From the NCBI GenBank assembly GCA_029225065.1, contig JAQXVT010000033.1, positions 1 to 52,864 of the forward strand: a stretch of 52,864 nt of DNA, given 5' to 3'. This document shows, piece by piece, positions 1 to 7,907 of this stretch. Made by a program: the position numbers and the translations under genes. Position 1 is the first letter of the stretch. Each line of letters begins with the position of its first letter. This DNA is from Lachnospiraceae bacterium. GTDB taxonomy: Bacteria > Bacillota > Clostridia > Lachnospirales > Lachnospiraceae. The notes below the pieces were generated by a model. The model did not search any database and was not told where the DNA came from. It saw only the letters and a list, made by a program, of their open reading frames with translations.

Positions 1-656
1 GCGCGCAGCAGTGCCTCATTTTTCGTGTTTGTGGAGATGCGGCGCAGTGCAGTCTCGGCCTGCTTTGCATCCTCTCCGATGCGGGTAAGGAGCGTATCCG
101 GGTCCGCAAAGCTCCGCTCTTCTGTGAAGAGGTACTGCGGACGGATGTCGTGCGGCTGAGATGGTACTTCATCTACGATCTGGAAATCAAATGCGGCTGC
201 GACGGTCGTATGATGCGGATGCGCGCTCAGATAACGGTCATAAAATCCTTTTCCATAGCCGCAGCGATTGCGGTAGCTGTCAAATCCGACACCCGGCACG
301 ATTAAAAGAGCTTTCTCATCATCTGCCGGATTTACCGCATCCGGTTCCGGAATCTGGAAGTAGCCCGGATGAAGATCGTCATAGCTTTTGATGTAAAAGT
401 AATCCATCGTCTCACCGTCTACCTTCGGGGCGGCTACCTTTTTGCCGAGCCGCCATGCTTCCTCGATCAGAGGGCGCATGCAGACCTCTCCGTTGTAATC
501 CATATAGGTATAGAGACAGTCTGCCCTCTGAAATTCCGGAAGTGCGAGGATCTTTTGGCAGATGACCTCGCTTTTTGCGGCAATTTCTTCTTCAGTCAGG
601 GTTTTTCTTCTGGCAAATACAAACCGTCTAATTTCCTTTTTTTCCATTTTTCCCAT
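1..656 (-). CDS. 5-formyltetrahydrofolate cyclo-ligase fused to ProA N-terminus (partial)
   Basis: Residues 1 to about 182 are a 5-formyltetrahydrofolate cyclo-ligase, which converts 5-formyl-THF to 5,10-methenyl-THF using ATP. It carries the family signature FDSYRNRCGYGKGFYDRYL and ends with the usual DIRPQYLFTEE stretch. The frame does not stop there: it runs on through about 36 more residues to the window edge, and IGEDAKQAETALRRISTNTK reads like the N-terminus of glutamate-5-semialdehyde dehydrogenase (ProA). No Met, GTG or TTG codon marks a separate ProA start at the junction. The ATG at 656 is chosen because GAGG lies six bases upstream; it overlaps the end of the DUF896 gene by 29 bases. 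The adjacent proB supplies the ProA substrate, which supports the ProA reading. The C-terminal part is off the window, so the fusion is seen only at its start. Confidence 0.85.
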   Translation of the reverse strand, partial: MGKMEKKEIRRFVFARRKTLTEEEIAAKSEVICQKILALPEFQRADCLYTYMDYNGEVCMRPLIEEAWRLGKKVAAPKVDGETMDYFYIKSYDDLHPGYFQIPEPDAVNPADDEKALLIVPGVGFDSYRNRCGYGKGFYDRYLSAHPHHTTVAAAFDFQIVDEVPSQPHDIRPQYLFTEERSFADPDTLLTRIGEDAKQAETALRRISTNTKNEALLR

Positions 657-867
657 AGCGTGCCTCGTATTTTTCTCCAAGATTTTCGATGCTGCCGTCT
701 TTGTTCAGAATATCGATGTGATCGAGCTGGCTTTTGAGGTTGCCGCGGATCGCTTCAATGTATTCGCTGCGAAGCATGGCCTGCTCTCTTCTCTCCTGCT
801 CGGTCAGTCCTTCCGCTTTTGATTTTCGTGCAAGTTCGTTGATGCGTGCTAATTTGGTTGAATCCAT
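628..867 (-). CDS. DUF896 (YnzC/UPF0291) family protein
   Basis: This is a small soluble protein of 79 residues matching the DUF896 family, typified by B. subtilis YnzC, a two-helix hairpin protein of unknown biochemical role. The N-terminal pattern KLARINELARKSKAEGLTEQ and the following EYIEAIRGNLKSQLDHI helix are diagnostic. A good ribosome binding site (AAAGGAG) precedes the ATG. Its 3' end overlaps the start of the cyclo-ligase-ProA gene, and proB lies upstream on the same strand, so the three are probably co-transcribed. Nothing in the sequence shows why it sits in a proline operon. Confidence 0.9.
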   Translation of the reverse strand: MDSTKLARINELARKSKAEGLTEQERREQAMLRSEYIEAIRGNLKSQLDHIDILNKDGSIENLGEKYEARYGKNGKKGN

Positions 868-909
868 ATTATACTCCTTTTCATGCGGTCAGGCAGATAT
901 CACAGGCCA

Positions 910-939
910 AAGCGGAGATCCGAAATCCGAAATCCGCTT
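910..939. repeat. palindromic element AAGCGGA...TCCGCTT between proB and DUF896
   Basis: This is a 30-base imperfect palindrome with 7-base arms (AAGCGGA and TCCGCTT) and an internal tandem ATCCGAA duplication. It resembles the 28-bp palindromic repeats at 33185, 47246, 50629 and 52146 but carries a few extra internal bases. It could form a hairpin in the proB-DUF896 transcript. No U-run follows, so a terminator role is doubtful. Confidence 0.5.
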
Positions 940-977
940 CGCTGCCTGCTTGACTCGACTGAAACAGTAATTTGCAG

Positions 978-1814
978 TTACTCTTCAAGAATGTCTGCCA
1001 GATAAAAATTTTCGTCATAGTGACCGACAAATAATGTACCGATCGCCTTGCCCTGCAAAAGTCGGTGAATGACGTGAAAGTCATCTCCGTTTGCGATGAT
1101 CATATCCGCTCCGGAGGCTGTTGCGATGCGGGCTGCGGAGAGCTTGGTAGCCATTCCGCCGGTGCCTACACTGCTGCTGCTTCCCTTGCCCATCTTCATA
1201 TAGTGGTCATCGACCTCTTCTACAATATCGATGAAACGTGCCTGTGGATTTTTGTGCGGGTCATCGGTATACAGTCCGTCGATATCCGAGAGCAGAATCA
1301 GCAGGTCTGCGTGTGTGAGCGCCGCTACGATTGCAGACAGTGTATCGTTATCACCAAACTCAATCTCATAGGTAGAAACGGTGTCGTTTTCGTTGACGAT
1401 CGGAATGGCACCGATCTTCATAAGCTCATCGAATGTGTTGGATGCATTCATACGGCTTAAGTTATCTGTCATCGTATTTTTCGTCATCAGAATCTGCGCG
1501 GCACGGTGACCGTATTCACTGAACAGCTTCTGATACGTCATCATCAGCTGTGCCTGTCCGATCGCGGCGCAGGCCTGTTTTTCCGCCACATTGGATGGAC
1601 GGTGGTGAAAACCGACTGCCTGTCTGCCGACAGCGATTGCTCCGGAAGAGACAAGAATTACATCTTTTCCCATATTTTTCAGATCACACAGCTCGCGAAC
1701 GAGCACTTCAAGCTTTGTCAGGTTCAGTGCGCCTGTCTGCTCGTGAGTGATAGAGGAGCTGCCGATTTTGATTACGATACGCTGCTTGTCTTTCAGTTTT
1801 TCTCTGAAATCCAT
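978..1814 (-). CDS. proB: glutamate 5-kinase, short form
   Basis: ProB phosphorylates L-glutamate to gamma-glutamyl phosphate, the first step of proline synthesis. The amino acid kinase fold is clear: RIVIKIGSSSITH near residues 12-24, LVSSGAIAVGRQAVG near 55-70, and the GTGGMATKLSAARIA signature around residues 217-231. At 278 residues it ends right after the kinase domain and lacks the C-terminal PUA domain found in the E. coli enzyme (367 residues). The start at 1814 has AGGAG nine bases upstream. Its usual partner ProA appears fused to a cyclo-ligase downstream on the same strand. Such short ProB proteins are known in Firmicutes. Confidence 0.95.
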   Translation of the reverse strand: MDFREKLKDKQRIVIKIGSSSITHEQTGALNLTKLEVLVRELCDLKNMGKDVILVSSGAIAVGRQAVGFHHRPSNVAEKQACAAIGQAQLMMTYQKLFSEYGHRAAQILMTKNTMTDNLSRMNASNTFDELMKIGAIPIVNENDTVSTYEIEFGDNDTLSAIVAALTHADLLILLSDIDGLYTDDPHKNPQARFIDIVEEVDDHYMKMGKGSSSSVGTGGMATKLSAARIATASGADMIIANGDDFHVIHRLLQGKAIGTLFVGHYDENFYLADILEE

Positions 1815-1917
1815 TTTAAAAATCTCCTTTGTACTCTGTTTTAAGATGTGCAGGAAAATTCATTATGCTCCTGCAGGCAGCGAAAACAAATTGTAAGTGT
1901 CCACTTTAACGCTTGAA

Positions 1918-3579
1918 TTAGCGCAACAGTCCCGCCCTGCGCAGCAGCTTGATCAGTACATGGCCTTTCGGGAACATGGCGAGTTCTTCTGCCGTGATAC
2001 CGCGGAAAGAGATCATGCCGATGCCGTATACGAAGACTCCTGCGAGGGTTCCCATGATCGTGGAAATGGTGTTTCCGGCAAATACGTGGAAAACACTGTA
2101 GATCAGGTAAGCAGCAGCGCCCATGATGATGGAAACGATGGACGGAACGATGAAAGTCTTATACCACTCCTGACGGTAGCCGAGGAAGCGGTTGATCGCC
2201 ACTGCATTTAAGACACAGACAACAAAGGCAAAGAAAATATTTGCATAAACGACTGCATAGATGTTCAGATTGAATACGGTAAGCAGCACGTAAAGCAGGA
2301 TAAAATGCAGTACCAGCGCGATGCTGTTGTTGATCAGCGGAGTCTGGAGCTTGCCGAGTCCCTGCAGAATACCGGTCGTCAGTGTGGAAAGCGCATAGAG
2401 AATAATCATCAGCGCGCCGACCTGCATGATGCCGACTGCAAGTGCTCTTCCGTTTTCAAGATTCGGATACAGCATGGTGAGGATCGGCTTTGCAAGAGCT
2501 GCCATACCTGCGGCGCACGGGATCGTAATGATCATTGTGAAGCGGATGGAGGTACGGATCTTCTGCTTTGCCTCATGCTTGTTGTTGTTTGCCATTGCTG
2601 CGGTCAGACTCGGAACGACGGACGGAGCAAGGCAGGATGCCAGCGAAAGCGGAACGTTCATCAGGACACGGAACTGTCCGGAATAAATGCCCCAGATGGT
2701 GCCGTACTGAGACTGCGTGTAGCCCTGACTGAGCAGCACCTTATTAAAGATACCCTGATCGGCTACATTGCTGATGTTGTAGATGAGCGTGCTCAGAACA
2801 ATCGGAACGATCGTGAGCATCATCGTGCGGTAGATTGCTCTTGAGGATTCGGTCTTTCCGCTGTGGTCGCGGCGCATCTGGCGGCGGATCGCCGATTTCT
2901 GCGTCGTATAGACGAACATCATAAAAAGCATTGCAACCGTGATACTTGCCACGGTGCCGAAAGTACCTCCGGCGGCACCCCATGCTGGGCCGAGCGATTC
3001 GTTGCCGTTTTCGGCGGCGAGCGACATGCCGTAGCTGTACATAATACCCGCGCAGACAACGGTCACGATTGCGTTGACGATCTGTTCAATGACTTGCGAG
3101 ACTGCGGTTGGGACCATGTTGGAATAGCCCTGAAAATAGCCGCGGAACGTGCCGACGATCGCAAAGATAAAAATGGCCGGGGCCAATACCCGCAGACCAT
3201 AGACGGCAAGTTCATACGACAGAAAATATTTTGTGATTACGCCGGCAAAGATATATGTAAGCAGTGCCAGCGCGCCGCCTGAGATTACGGCGAACCGCAT
3301 GGCGCACAGAAATACCTTGTGGGCGTTCTTGTATTCTCCTTTATGAAGGCGCTCAGAAACCAGCTTCGAGACTGCGAGCGGCAGTCCGAAGCTGGAGATC
3401 ATAAGCACGATATTGTAAATTTCGTTTGCAGTGGAATAATAGCTGTTTCCCTCATTGCCGAGGATATTTGTCAGCGGGAACCGGTACACCATTCCGATCA
3501 GCTTTGCGATAATCGAAGCAGCGGCCAGAATCGAACCCTGTACCAGATAGTTTTTACTGTCTTTCTTTTTCTCTTTCAC
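1918..3579 (-). CDS. SpoVB-like polysaccharide/lipid flippase (MOP superfamily)
   Basis: This is an integral membrane protein of about 553 residues with some 14 hydrophobic segments. It matches the SpoVB/MurJ-like branch of the MATE/MOP flippases, which move lipid-linked sugars across the membrane. The N-terminal LVQGSILAAASIIAKLIGMVYRF pattern (shown here broken as LVQGSILAAASI, then AKLIGMVYRF) and ILGNEGNSYYSTANEIYNI are typical. I choose a GTG start at 3579 because AGAGG sits seven bases upstream and because the longer frame would run back over the DUF3048 gene, which stops at 3596. Whether it serves spore cortex (SpoVB) or another polymer cannot be told, as Clostridia carry several paralogues. 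Confidence 0.88.
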   Translation of the reverse strand: MKEKKKDSKNYLVQGSILAAASIIAKLIGMVYRFPLTNILGNEGNSYYSTANEIYNIVLMISSFGLPLAVSKLVSERLHKGEYKNAHKVFLCAMRFAVISGGALALLTYIFAGVITKYFLSYELAVYGLRVLAPAIFIFAIVGTFRGYFQGYSNMVPTAVSQVIEQIVNAIVTVVCAGIMYSYGMSLAAENGNESLGPAWGAAGGTFGTVASITVAMLFMMFVYTTQKSAIRRQMRRDHSGKTESSRAIYRTMMLTIVPIVLSTLIYNISNVADQGIFNKVLLSQGYTQSQYGTIWGIYSGQFRVLMNVPLSLASCLAPSVVPSLTAAMANNNKHEAKQKIRTSIRFTMIITIPCAAGMAALAKPILTMLYPNLENGRALAVGIMQVGALMIILYALSTLTTGILQGLGKLQTPLINNSIALVLHFILLYVLLTVFNLNIYAVVYANIFFAFVVCVLNAVAINRFLGYRQEWYKTFIVPSIVSIIMGAAAYLIYSVFHVFAGNTISTIMGTLAGVFVYGIGMISFRGITAEELAMFPKGHVLIKLLRRAGLLR

Positions 3580-3595
3580 GTTTGACCTCTTGTAT

Positions 3596-4681
3596 TCAGC
3601 CAGTATAAGATGCAGTGTCCGGATATACGGCCGCATTGTCACTGTAGGAATCAAGTACAATGCAGACCCATGTCTTGCCCTGATTCAGGGTGATTTCATT
3701 TCCGTTCGCGTCATAGTAATGTGTAACACCGAAGTTTTCATTGGCGAAAGGATCTTCTGTGTTGAGGGTATCTTTTTTCCAGGTGATGTCAATTGCTTTT
3801 CCGTTTGTGATGAACTTGCCTGCGCCGCCGGAAAGTACATCGATGTTCAGATAGCCGTTGTCATCAAATTTCTCCCACGGACAGTACTGGAAGATGATAT
3901 TGTCGTATTTAAGGGCGTTGCCGGTCAGATAATCGGTCTGTACATCGCCGTACTGATAACGTGTGTATTTGCCTGTTTCTGCGTCATAGACGAAATACGG
4001 ATGATTGTATTCATAGCCCGGAGCAGCAACAATAGCATCTTCTCCTCCGTCCAGAGTCACGCGCTCGCCGTCAGCTGCAAACTGATAATGACCGTTTGTG
4101 CCGAGATATTCGTCAGAATATTCTGTTGGGTAGTTCATGTAGTCAATACCAGCCTGGATACGGTCGTAGTCTGTGAACACATTATGCGGGGCCGGAAAAT
4201 CGTCCGAGCGGTAATATACGGTATCGCCGACGGAATCCAGTCCGCTTAAATTTAAGGTAGATGGCAGATTCAGAAGATCAAGCGCGTAAACAGCCTGTCC
4301 GAAATGGAGATAATAGGTGTTGAATTCACGTGCAAAATACACATAATAATTTCTGCAGCTGCGAATACTTCCGATACGTTCTACGTCCTGATAATCCTCA
4401 AAGATACCCATCAGTCTTGTGATGCCGCCTTCGACCGGCGCCTCATAGACGACTTCCGCATTGGCGATGCCGGACTGCGGGAGTGCATCCTGAATATTGT
4501 TGAGCATGACAGAGATTGCTTTTTTGCGCCCGATGGATTCTGGTACAAGCTTTCCGGTCAGAAAGCTGCGGACCATGCCGCTTTCTTCTGCGGATGCGCA
4601 GAGTGTTCCGGTAAATGAAACAGCAAGTACAGCAGCGGCTGCAGTGGCTGCTATCAGTCGTTTCCAGTTGTTCTTTTTCAT
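3596..4681 (-). CDS. DUF3048 domain-containing exported protein (YerB-like)
   Basis: This 361-residue protein has a Lys-rich N-terminus and a hydrophobic core at residues 10-28 ending near ASA-EES, a plausible signal peptidase I site; no good lipobox is seen. The mature part matches DUF3048, as in B. subtilis YerB, with PQSGIANAEVVYEAPVEGG, ITRLMGIFED and IGSIRSCRNYYV near residues 70-120. The biochemical role of the family is unknown. It lies between ybeY and the SpoVB-like gene on the same strand with short gaps, suggesting one transcript. Confidence 0.88.
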   Translation of the reverse strand: MKKNNWKRLIAATAAAAVLAVSFTGTLCASAEESGMVRSFLTGKLVPESIGRKKAISVMLNNIQDALPQSGIANAEVVYEAPVEGGITRLMGIFEDYQDVERIGSIRSCRNYYVYFAREFNTYYLHFGQAVYALDLLNLPSTLNLSGLDSVGDTVYYRSDDFPAPHNVFTDYDRIQAGIDYMNYPTEYSDEYLGTNGHYQFAADGERVTLDGGEDAIVAAPGYEYNHPYFVYDAETGKYTRYQYGDVQTDYLTGNALKYDNIIFQYCPWEKFDDNGYLNIDVLSGGAGKFITNGKAIDITWKKDTLNTEDPFANENFGVTHYYDANGNEITLNQGKTWVCIVLDSYSDNAAVYPDTASYTG

Positions 4682-4711
4682 AAAGTGCTCTCCTTTTCTT
4701 TTTGATGTTTA

Positions 4712-5212
4712 TTATTGTCTTGCAATGCCGAGCTGCTGCAGGATTTCTTCCTGCAGACGCTCCATTTCAGCGGCGTCCTCCGGTGTCATATGGTCGTATC
4801 CCATAAGGTGCAGCATGCTGTGGGCGATCAGAAACGCAAATTCTCTTCTGCGTGAATGACCGTACTCTTCTGCCTGAGCAGCTACTTTATCTGCGGAAAT
4901 CACAATGTCTCCGAGCAGCAGTTCACCGGAATCCGGGTCAAAGCAGTCCTCGCTGTCCACCTCGAGAAACGCAAAATCGCCCGGCGTCTCATAATTTACC
5001 ATCGGAAAAGACAGAACGTCGGTCGGTCGGTCAATCTGTCTTTGCTCCAGGTTGATGCGATGAATCTCCTCGTCATCGGTAATCAGAATGCTGACCTGTG
5101 CCTCATAAGGGCAGTCCATATAGTCGAGTGCGCAGGAAACGACGTCCTGTGCGATCCCGTACAGATCAAGGCCAAGATCGAGGCTGCTTTCATTTTCAAA
5201 ATCAATGGTCAT
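4712..5212 (-). CDS. ybeY: endoribonuclease YbeY
   Basis: YbeY is a zinc-dependent endoribonuclease for 16S rRNA 3' end maturation and ribosome quality control. The metal site HSMLHLMGYDHM (the H-x3-H-x5-H signature) lies near residues 130-141 of 166, the normal family length. The segment DVLSFPM is the conserved RPTDVLSFP motif. An AGGAGG ribosome binding site precedes the ATG and phoH ends twelve bases upstream, so the two genes are coupled as in most Firmicutes. Confidence 0.95.
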   Translation of the reverse strand: MTIDFENESSLDLGLDLYGIAQDVVSCALDYMDCPYEAQVSILITDDEEIHRINLEQRQIDRPTDVLSFPMVNYETPGDFAFLEVDSEDCFDPDSGELLLGDIVISADKVAAQAEEYGHSRRREFAFLIAHSMLHLMGYDHMTPEDAAEMERLQEEILQQLGIARQ

Positions 5213-5224
5213 GCTATCCCTCCT

Positions 5225-6244
5225 TTATGCGCCGTGTTTTTCTGAAGTACTCTTCTGGTGCTTTGCAGCGCGTTTTTCTTTATAGGCTTCTTTTTTCTCA
5301 TAATCTTCGTAAGCGGTGACGATCTTCTGAACCAGCGGATGGCGGACAACGTCCTTGCTGGTCAGCTGGCAGAAAGAAATTTCTTCCACTTTTCCGAGCA
5401 CCTTCATTGCTGTGTCAAGACCGGACGTCATACCGCTTGGCAGGTCTTTCTGGGTCTGGTCTCCGGTGACGACAACCTTAGAGCCGAAACCGATTCTGGT
5501 CAGGAACATCTTCATCTGCGCCGGGGAGGTATTCTGTGCCTCGTCCAGAATGATAAAGGCGTTGTCAAGCGTACGGCCGCGCATGTAGGCGAGCGGTGCG
5601 ACCTCGATCAGACCTTTTTCCATATTTTTAAGAAAGCTCTCGGACCCCATGATCTGATACAGCGCGTCGTAGAGCGGACGCAGGTACGGGTCAACTTTGC
5701 TTTGAAGATCGCCCGGAAGAAATCCGAGTTTTTCTCCCGCTTCAATGGCCGGACGCGTCAGGATGATGCGGCTGACTTCCTCGTTTTTAAATGCAGTGAT
5801 TGCCATTGCCATCGCCAGATACGTCTTTCCGGTACCGGCCGGACCGACGCCGAAAACGATCATTTTTTTGCGAATCGCGTCAACGTAGGCTTTCTGGCCG
5901 AGTGTTTTCGGCTTGATTGGCTTTCCGTTTATCGTGTGACAGATACAGTCCCCGTCGATATCGACGATTGCATCCTGTTTTTCCTCATAAGACAGAGAAA
6001 TTGTATAATCCACGTTCTGTTCTGTGATCGGTGTCCCGCGCACAGCCAGGGCATCAAGGCTCTCAAAGATTTTTTTCGCGCGCAGTGCGTTCGTCGGACT
6101 TCCCAGGATCCGGATTTCTCCGTCACGACTGAGCACAGTGACCTGAAGTGCACGTTCGATTTTTTTTACGTACTGGTCAAACTGGCCGAAAAGTTCTTTC
6201 TGGCGCTCTGCCGGGACGGTCAGAGTCGTTTCAATCATACTCAT
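5225..6244 (-). CDS. phoH: PhoH family ATPase
   Basis: This is a cytoplasmic P-loop ATPase of the PhoH family (339 residues), probably linked to RNA metabolism through its neighbour YbeY. A KH-like N-terminal part (about residues 1-95) precedes the Walker A motif GPAGTGKTYLA near 137-147, and the Walker B-like stretch IILDEAQNTSPAQMKMFLTR lies near 234-253, followed by VVVTGDQTQKDLP. The start overlaps the end of yqfD by fourteen bases and GGAGG lies about twelve bases upstream; the ATG two codons later is an alternative start. Confidence 0.94.
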   Translation of the reverse strand: MSMIETTLTVPAERQKELFGQFDQYVKKIERALQVTVLSRDGEIRILGSPTNALRAKKIFESLDALAVRGTPITEQNVDYTISLSYEEKQDAIVDIDGDCICHTINGKPIKPKTLGQKAYVDAIRKKMIVFGVGPAGTGKTYLAMAMAITAFKNEEVSRIILTRPAIEAGEKLGFLPGDLQSKVDPYLRPLYDALYQIMGSESFLKNMEKGLIEVAPLAYMRGRTLDNAFIILDEAQNTSPAQMKMFLTRIGFGSKVVVTGDQTQKDLPSGMTSGLDTAMKVLGKVEEISFCQLTSKDVVRHPLVQKIVTAYEDYEKKEAYKEKRAAKHQKSTSEKHGA

Positions 6245-7493
6245 CTTGCGGTAATTCCTCCTTCACGTCCGATCCTGCAACTCTTTTGACGGCACTTTCC
6301 TCTGCCATCAGTGTTCCCGATGCAATCGCGGATTTTTCAGTCCACTCTATTTTAACATTATTTTCAAATATTTGAACCCCTTTTTCCTCTAAATTTTTTC
6401 TAAATAACTGTAAATTTGCCTGCAAAAGCGACAAAAGCTGTTCATTTGTGAGGCATATTTCCTGATATTCATATTCTTTTGCCGTGTAGGTTTTCACAAA
6501 GGCGGGCAGATAAAAATTTTCTGGCAGCCGCAGCTGATGGATGTCACAGATAAGATCCATGCAGTCATCTGCGGAAAAGGAGCGGGGAAAAGCGGCCGAA
6601 ATGGAAAATGGATGGCCGAGAACTTCAAATGCCGTTCGTTTCCAGGTCCGGCCGGTATAGCTTTTTTTCTGAATATTTCGCGGCTCTTCGTCGAAATAGG
6701 AAAGCTCGCAGCGAATCCGGATATCTGCGTCGGCTGCTGTGTAGCGATAGTGGCTGACCTCTCCACTGTCATCGTATACCGGAAGCACACCGGTAACGAG
6801 AAGCTGTCCCTCTTCCACCGTATCTCCGGCAGAGACAAGCGGAAGGCCGCTGCGCACGTAGATCGATGCGATGGTCCCGCTTTTGGAAGCGACAAGTGAG
6901 GAGAAACCGTCGAATACCGGCGAAGACTCCTGCATATTGGCTGCATCCTCATCGGAAAATACTCCTTCGCGGACATGGATCGTCAGCTGGGTACCGGTAA
7001 GCTCGACTGCGGTCCAGGAAAGGGAGGGAAATTCCCGGCGCAGGGAAGCGGCGAGTGCCTTGCAGTCAACGCGGCTTTTTTTCATCCCGTGAAAGATGCC
7101 TGACTGATCGAGGTATTCCAACAGAATGTCGTCGGTCAGTGCGAGATTTCCGTCGATGTGGATGTTCCAGATGTGGGAAGAAAGCCAGAACAAAAGAAAA
7201 AAAGAGGCAAGAATGCCCAACATGGACAGCTTGCGCCTGCGGCAGCGAAAAAGCAGAAAAGGAAGGCCACAGCGTCTTACGATGCGCAGCCGGACATGGC
7301 TTTTCCTTAATATCGGGCGAAGGGCGAAAAAATCTTTTTTCAGAAGAAAAACCTCGTACCCCTCACCGGATGGGAGCAGATCCCAGAGGCGAATCCGGTG
7401 AAAGGCGCAGAGGTTAAAAAAACGGTCACAGGACTTACCGGAGATCCGGATCCGTATGTAACCCTTTGCAAAATCCAGAAAATGTGATTCCAT
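6231..7493 (-). CDS. yqfD: sporulation protein YqfD
   Basis: YqfD is a membrane-anchored sporulation protein expressed in the mother cell in B. subtilis; its exact activity is not known. The protein has 420 residues, close to the family length. A basic region precedes a single strong membrane segment (SMLGILASFFLLFWLSSHIW, near residues 89-108). The following extracytoplasmic part begins with IHIDGNLALTDD and contains GTIASIYVRSGLPLVSAGD, typical of the family. It follows yqfC and overlaps phoH, which is the common clostridial gene order. Confidence 0.93.
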   Translation of the reverse strand: MESHFLDFAKGYIRIRISGKSCDRFFNLCAFHRIRLWDLLPSGEGYEVFLLKKDFFALRPILRKSHVRLRIVRRCGLPFLLFRCRRRKLSMLGILASFFLLFWLSSHIWNIHIDGNLALTDDILLEYLDQSGIFHGMKKSRVDCKALAASLRREFPSLSWTAVELTGTQLTIHVREGVFSDEDAANMQESSPVFDGFSSLVASKSGTIASIYVRSGLPLVSAGDTVEEGQLLVTGVLPVYDDSGEVSHYRYTAADADIRIRCELSYFDEEPRNIQKKSYTGRTWKRTAFEVLGHPFSISAAFPRSFSADDCMDLICDIHQLRLPENFYLPAFVKTYTAKEYEYQEICLTNEQLLSLLQANLQLFRKNLEEKGVQIFENNVKIEWTEKSAIASGTLMAEESAVKRVAGSDVKEELPQDEYD

Positions 7494-7514
7494 AGCTGTC
7501 CCGGGCGGAGCGCA

Positions 7515-7793
7515 TCACTCAGGAAAAAACAGGCTTTTGATATGGCCGGAGATTTCGATTTCGTCTCGGGTGTAGGACTCGATCTCAAGATGGCTGCCGA
7601 TAATACAGAGGCAGCCTTTTCTGGTCAGAAGCCGGATCTCCTCACAGGAATAGCGGGAAATGCCGCGAAAGTTTTCCACACGCACGTAGTTCTGTCCATG
7701 CAGGGAAACAAATACGGTTCCCTTTGCCAGATCATCCGGGAACTGGAGCGCCCGGAGCGCTCCTCCGGAATCAGGGCTCTGCTTTTTTGTCAT
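7515..7793 (-). CDS. yqfC: YqfC/YabP-family sporulation protein
   Basis: This 92-residue protein belongs to the YabP/YqfC family of sporulation proteins. The conserved features are the GTVFVSLHGQNYVRVENFRG strand pair and the terminal LEIESYTRDEIEISGHIKSL segment. Its function is unknown. It is first in the run yqfC-yqfD-phoH-ybeY, and a sigma-E-like promoter lies 28 bases upstream, matching known mother-cell control in Bacillus. Confidence 0.92.
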   Translation of the reverse strand: MTKKQSPDSGGALRALQFPDDLAKGTVFVSLHGQNYVRVENFRGISRYSCEEIRLLTRKGCLCIIGSHLEIESYTRDEIEISGHIKSLFFPE

Positions 7794-7820
7794 GTGTCTG
7801 CTCCGCAGTGTTTATTACTC

Positions 7821-7849
7821 AGTATATGAGAAATACAGCGAAGTATTCC
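7821..7849 (-). promoter_or_regulatory. sigma-E-like promoter of yqfC
   Basis: Read on the minus strand, GGAATACT is followed by CATATACT, with fifteen bases between GAATA and CATA. Sigma-E promoters of Bacillus have ATA near -35 and CATACAAT near -10 with similar spacing; six of the eight -10 bases agree here. No good sigma-A pair was found in this gap. The call rests on pattern and on the identity of the downstream gene. Confidence 0.5.
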
Positions 7850-7907
7850 AGGTTTTAACAAAGTCAGGAAAGTCCATTGCTTCCATTGCAAATATCAGCT
7901 TTAACTG

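Noticed and set aside
5258-6289. Long plus-strand frame of 343 codons opposite phoH
   Set aside because: It is the antisense shadow of phoH, whose motifs are unmistakable; no family features are seen in the antisense protein.
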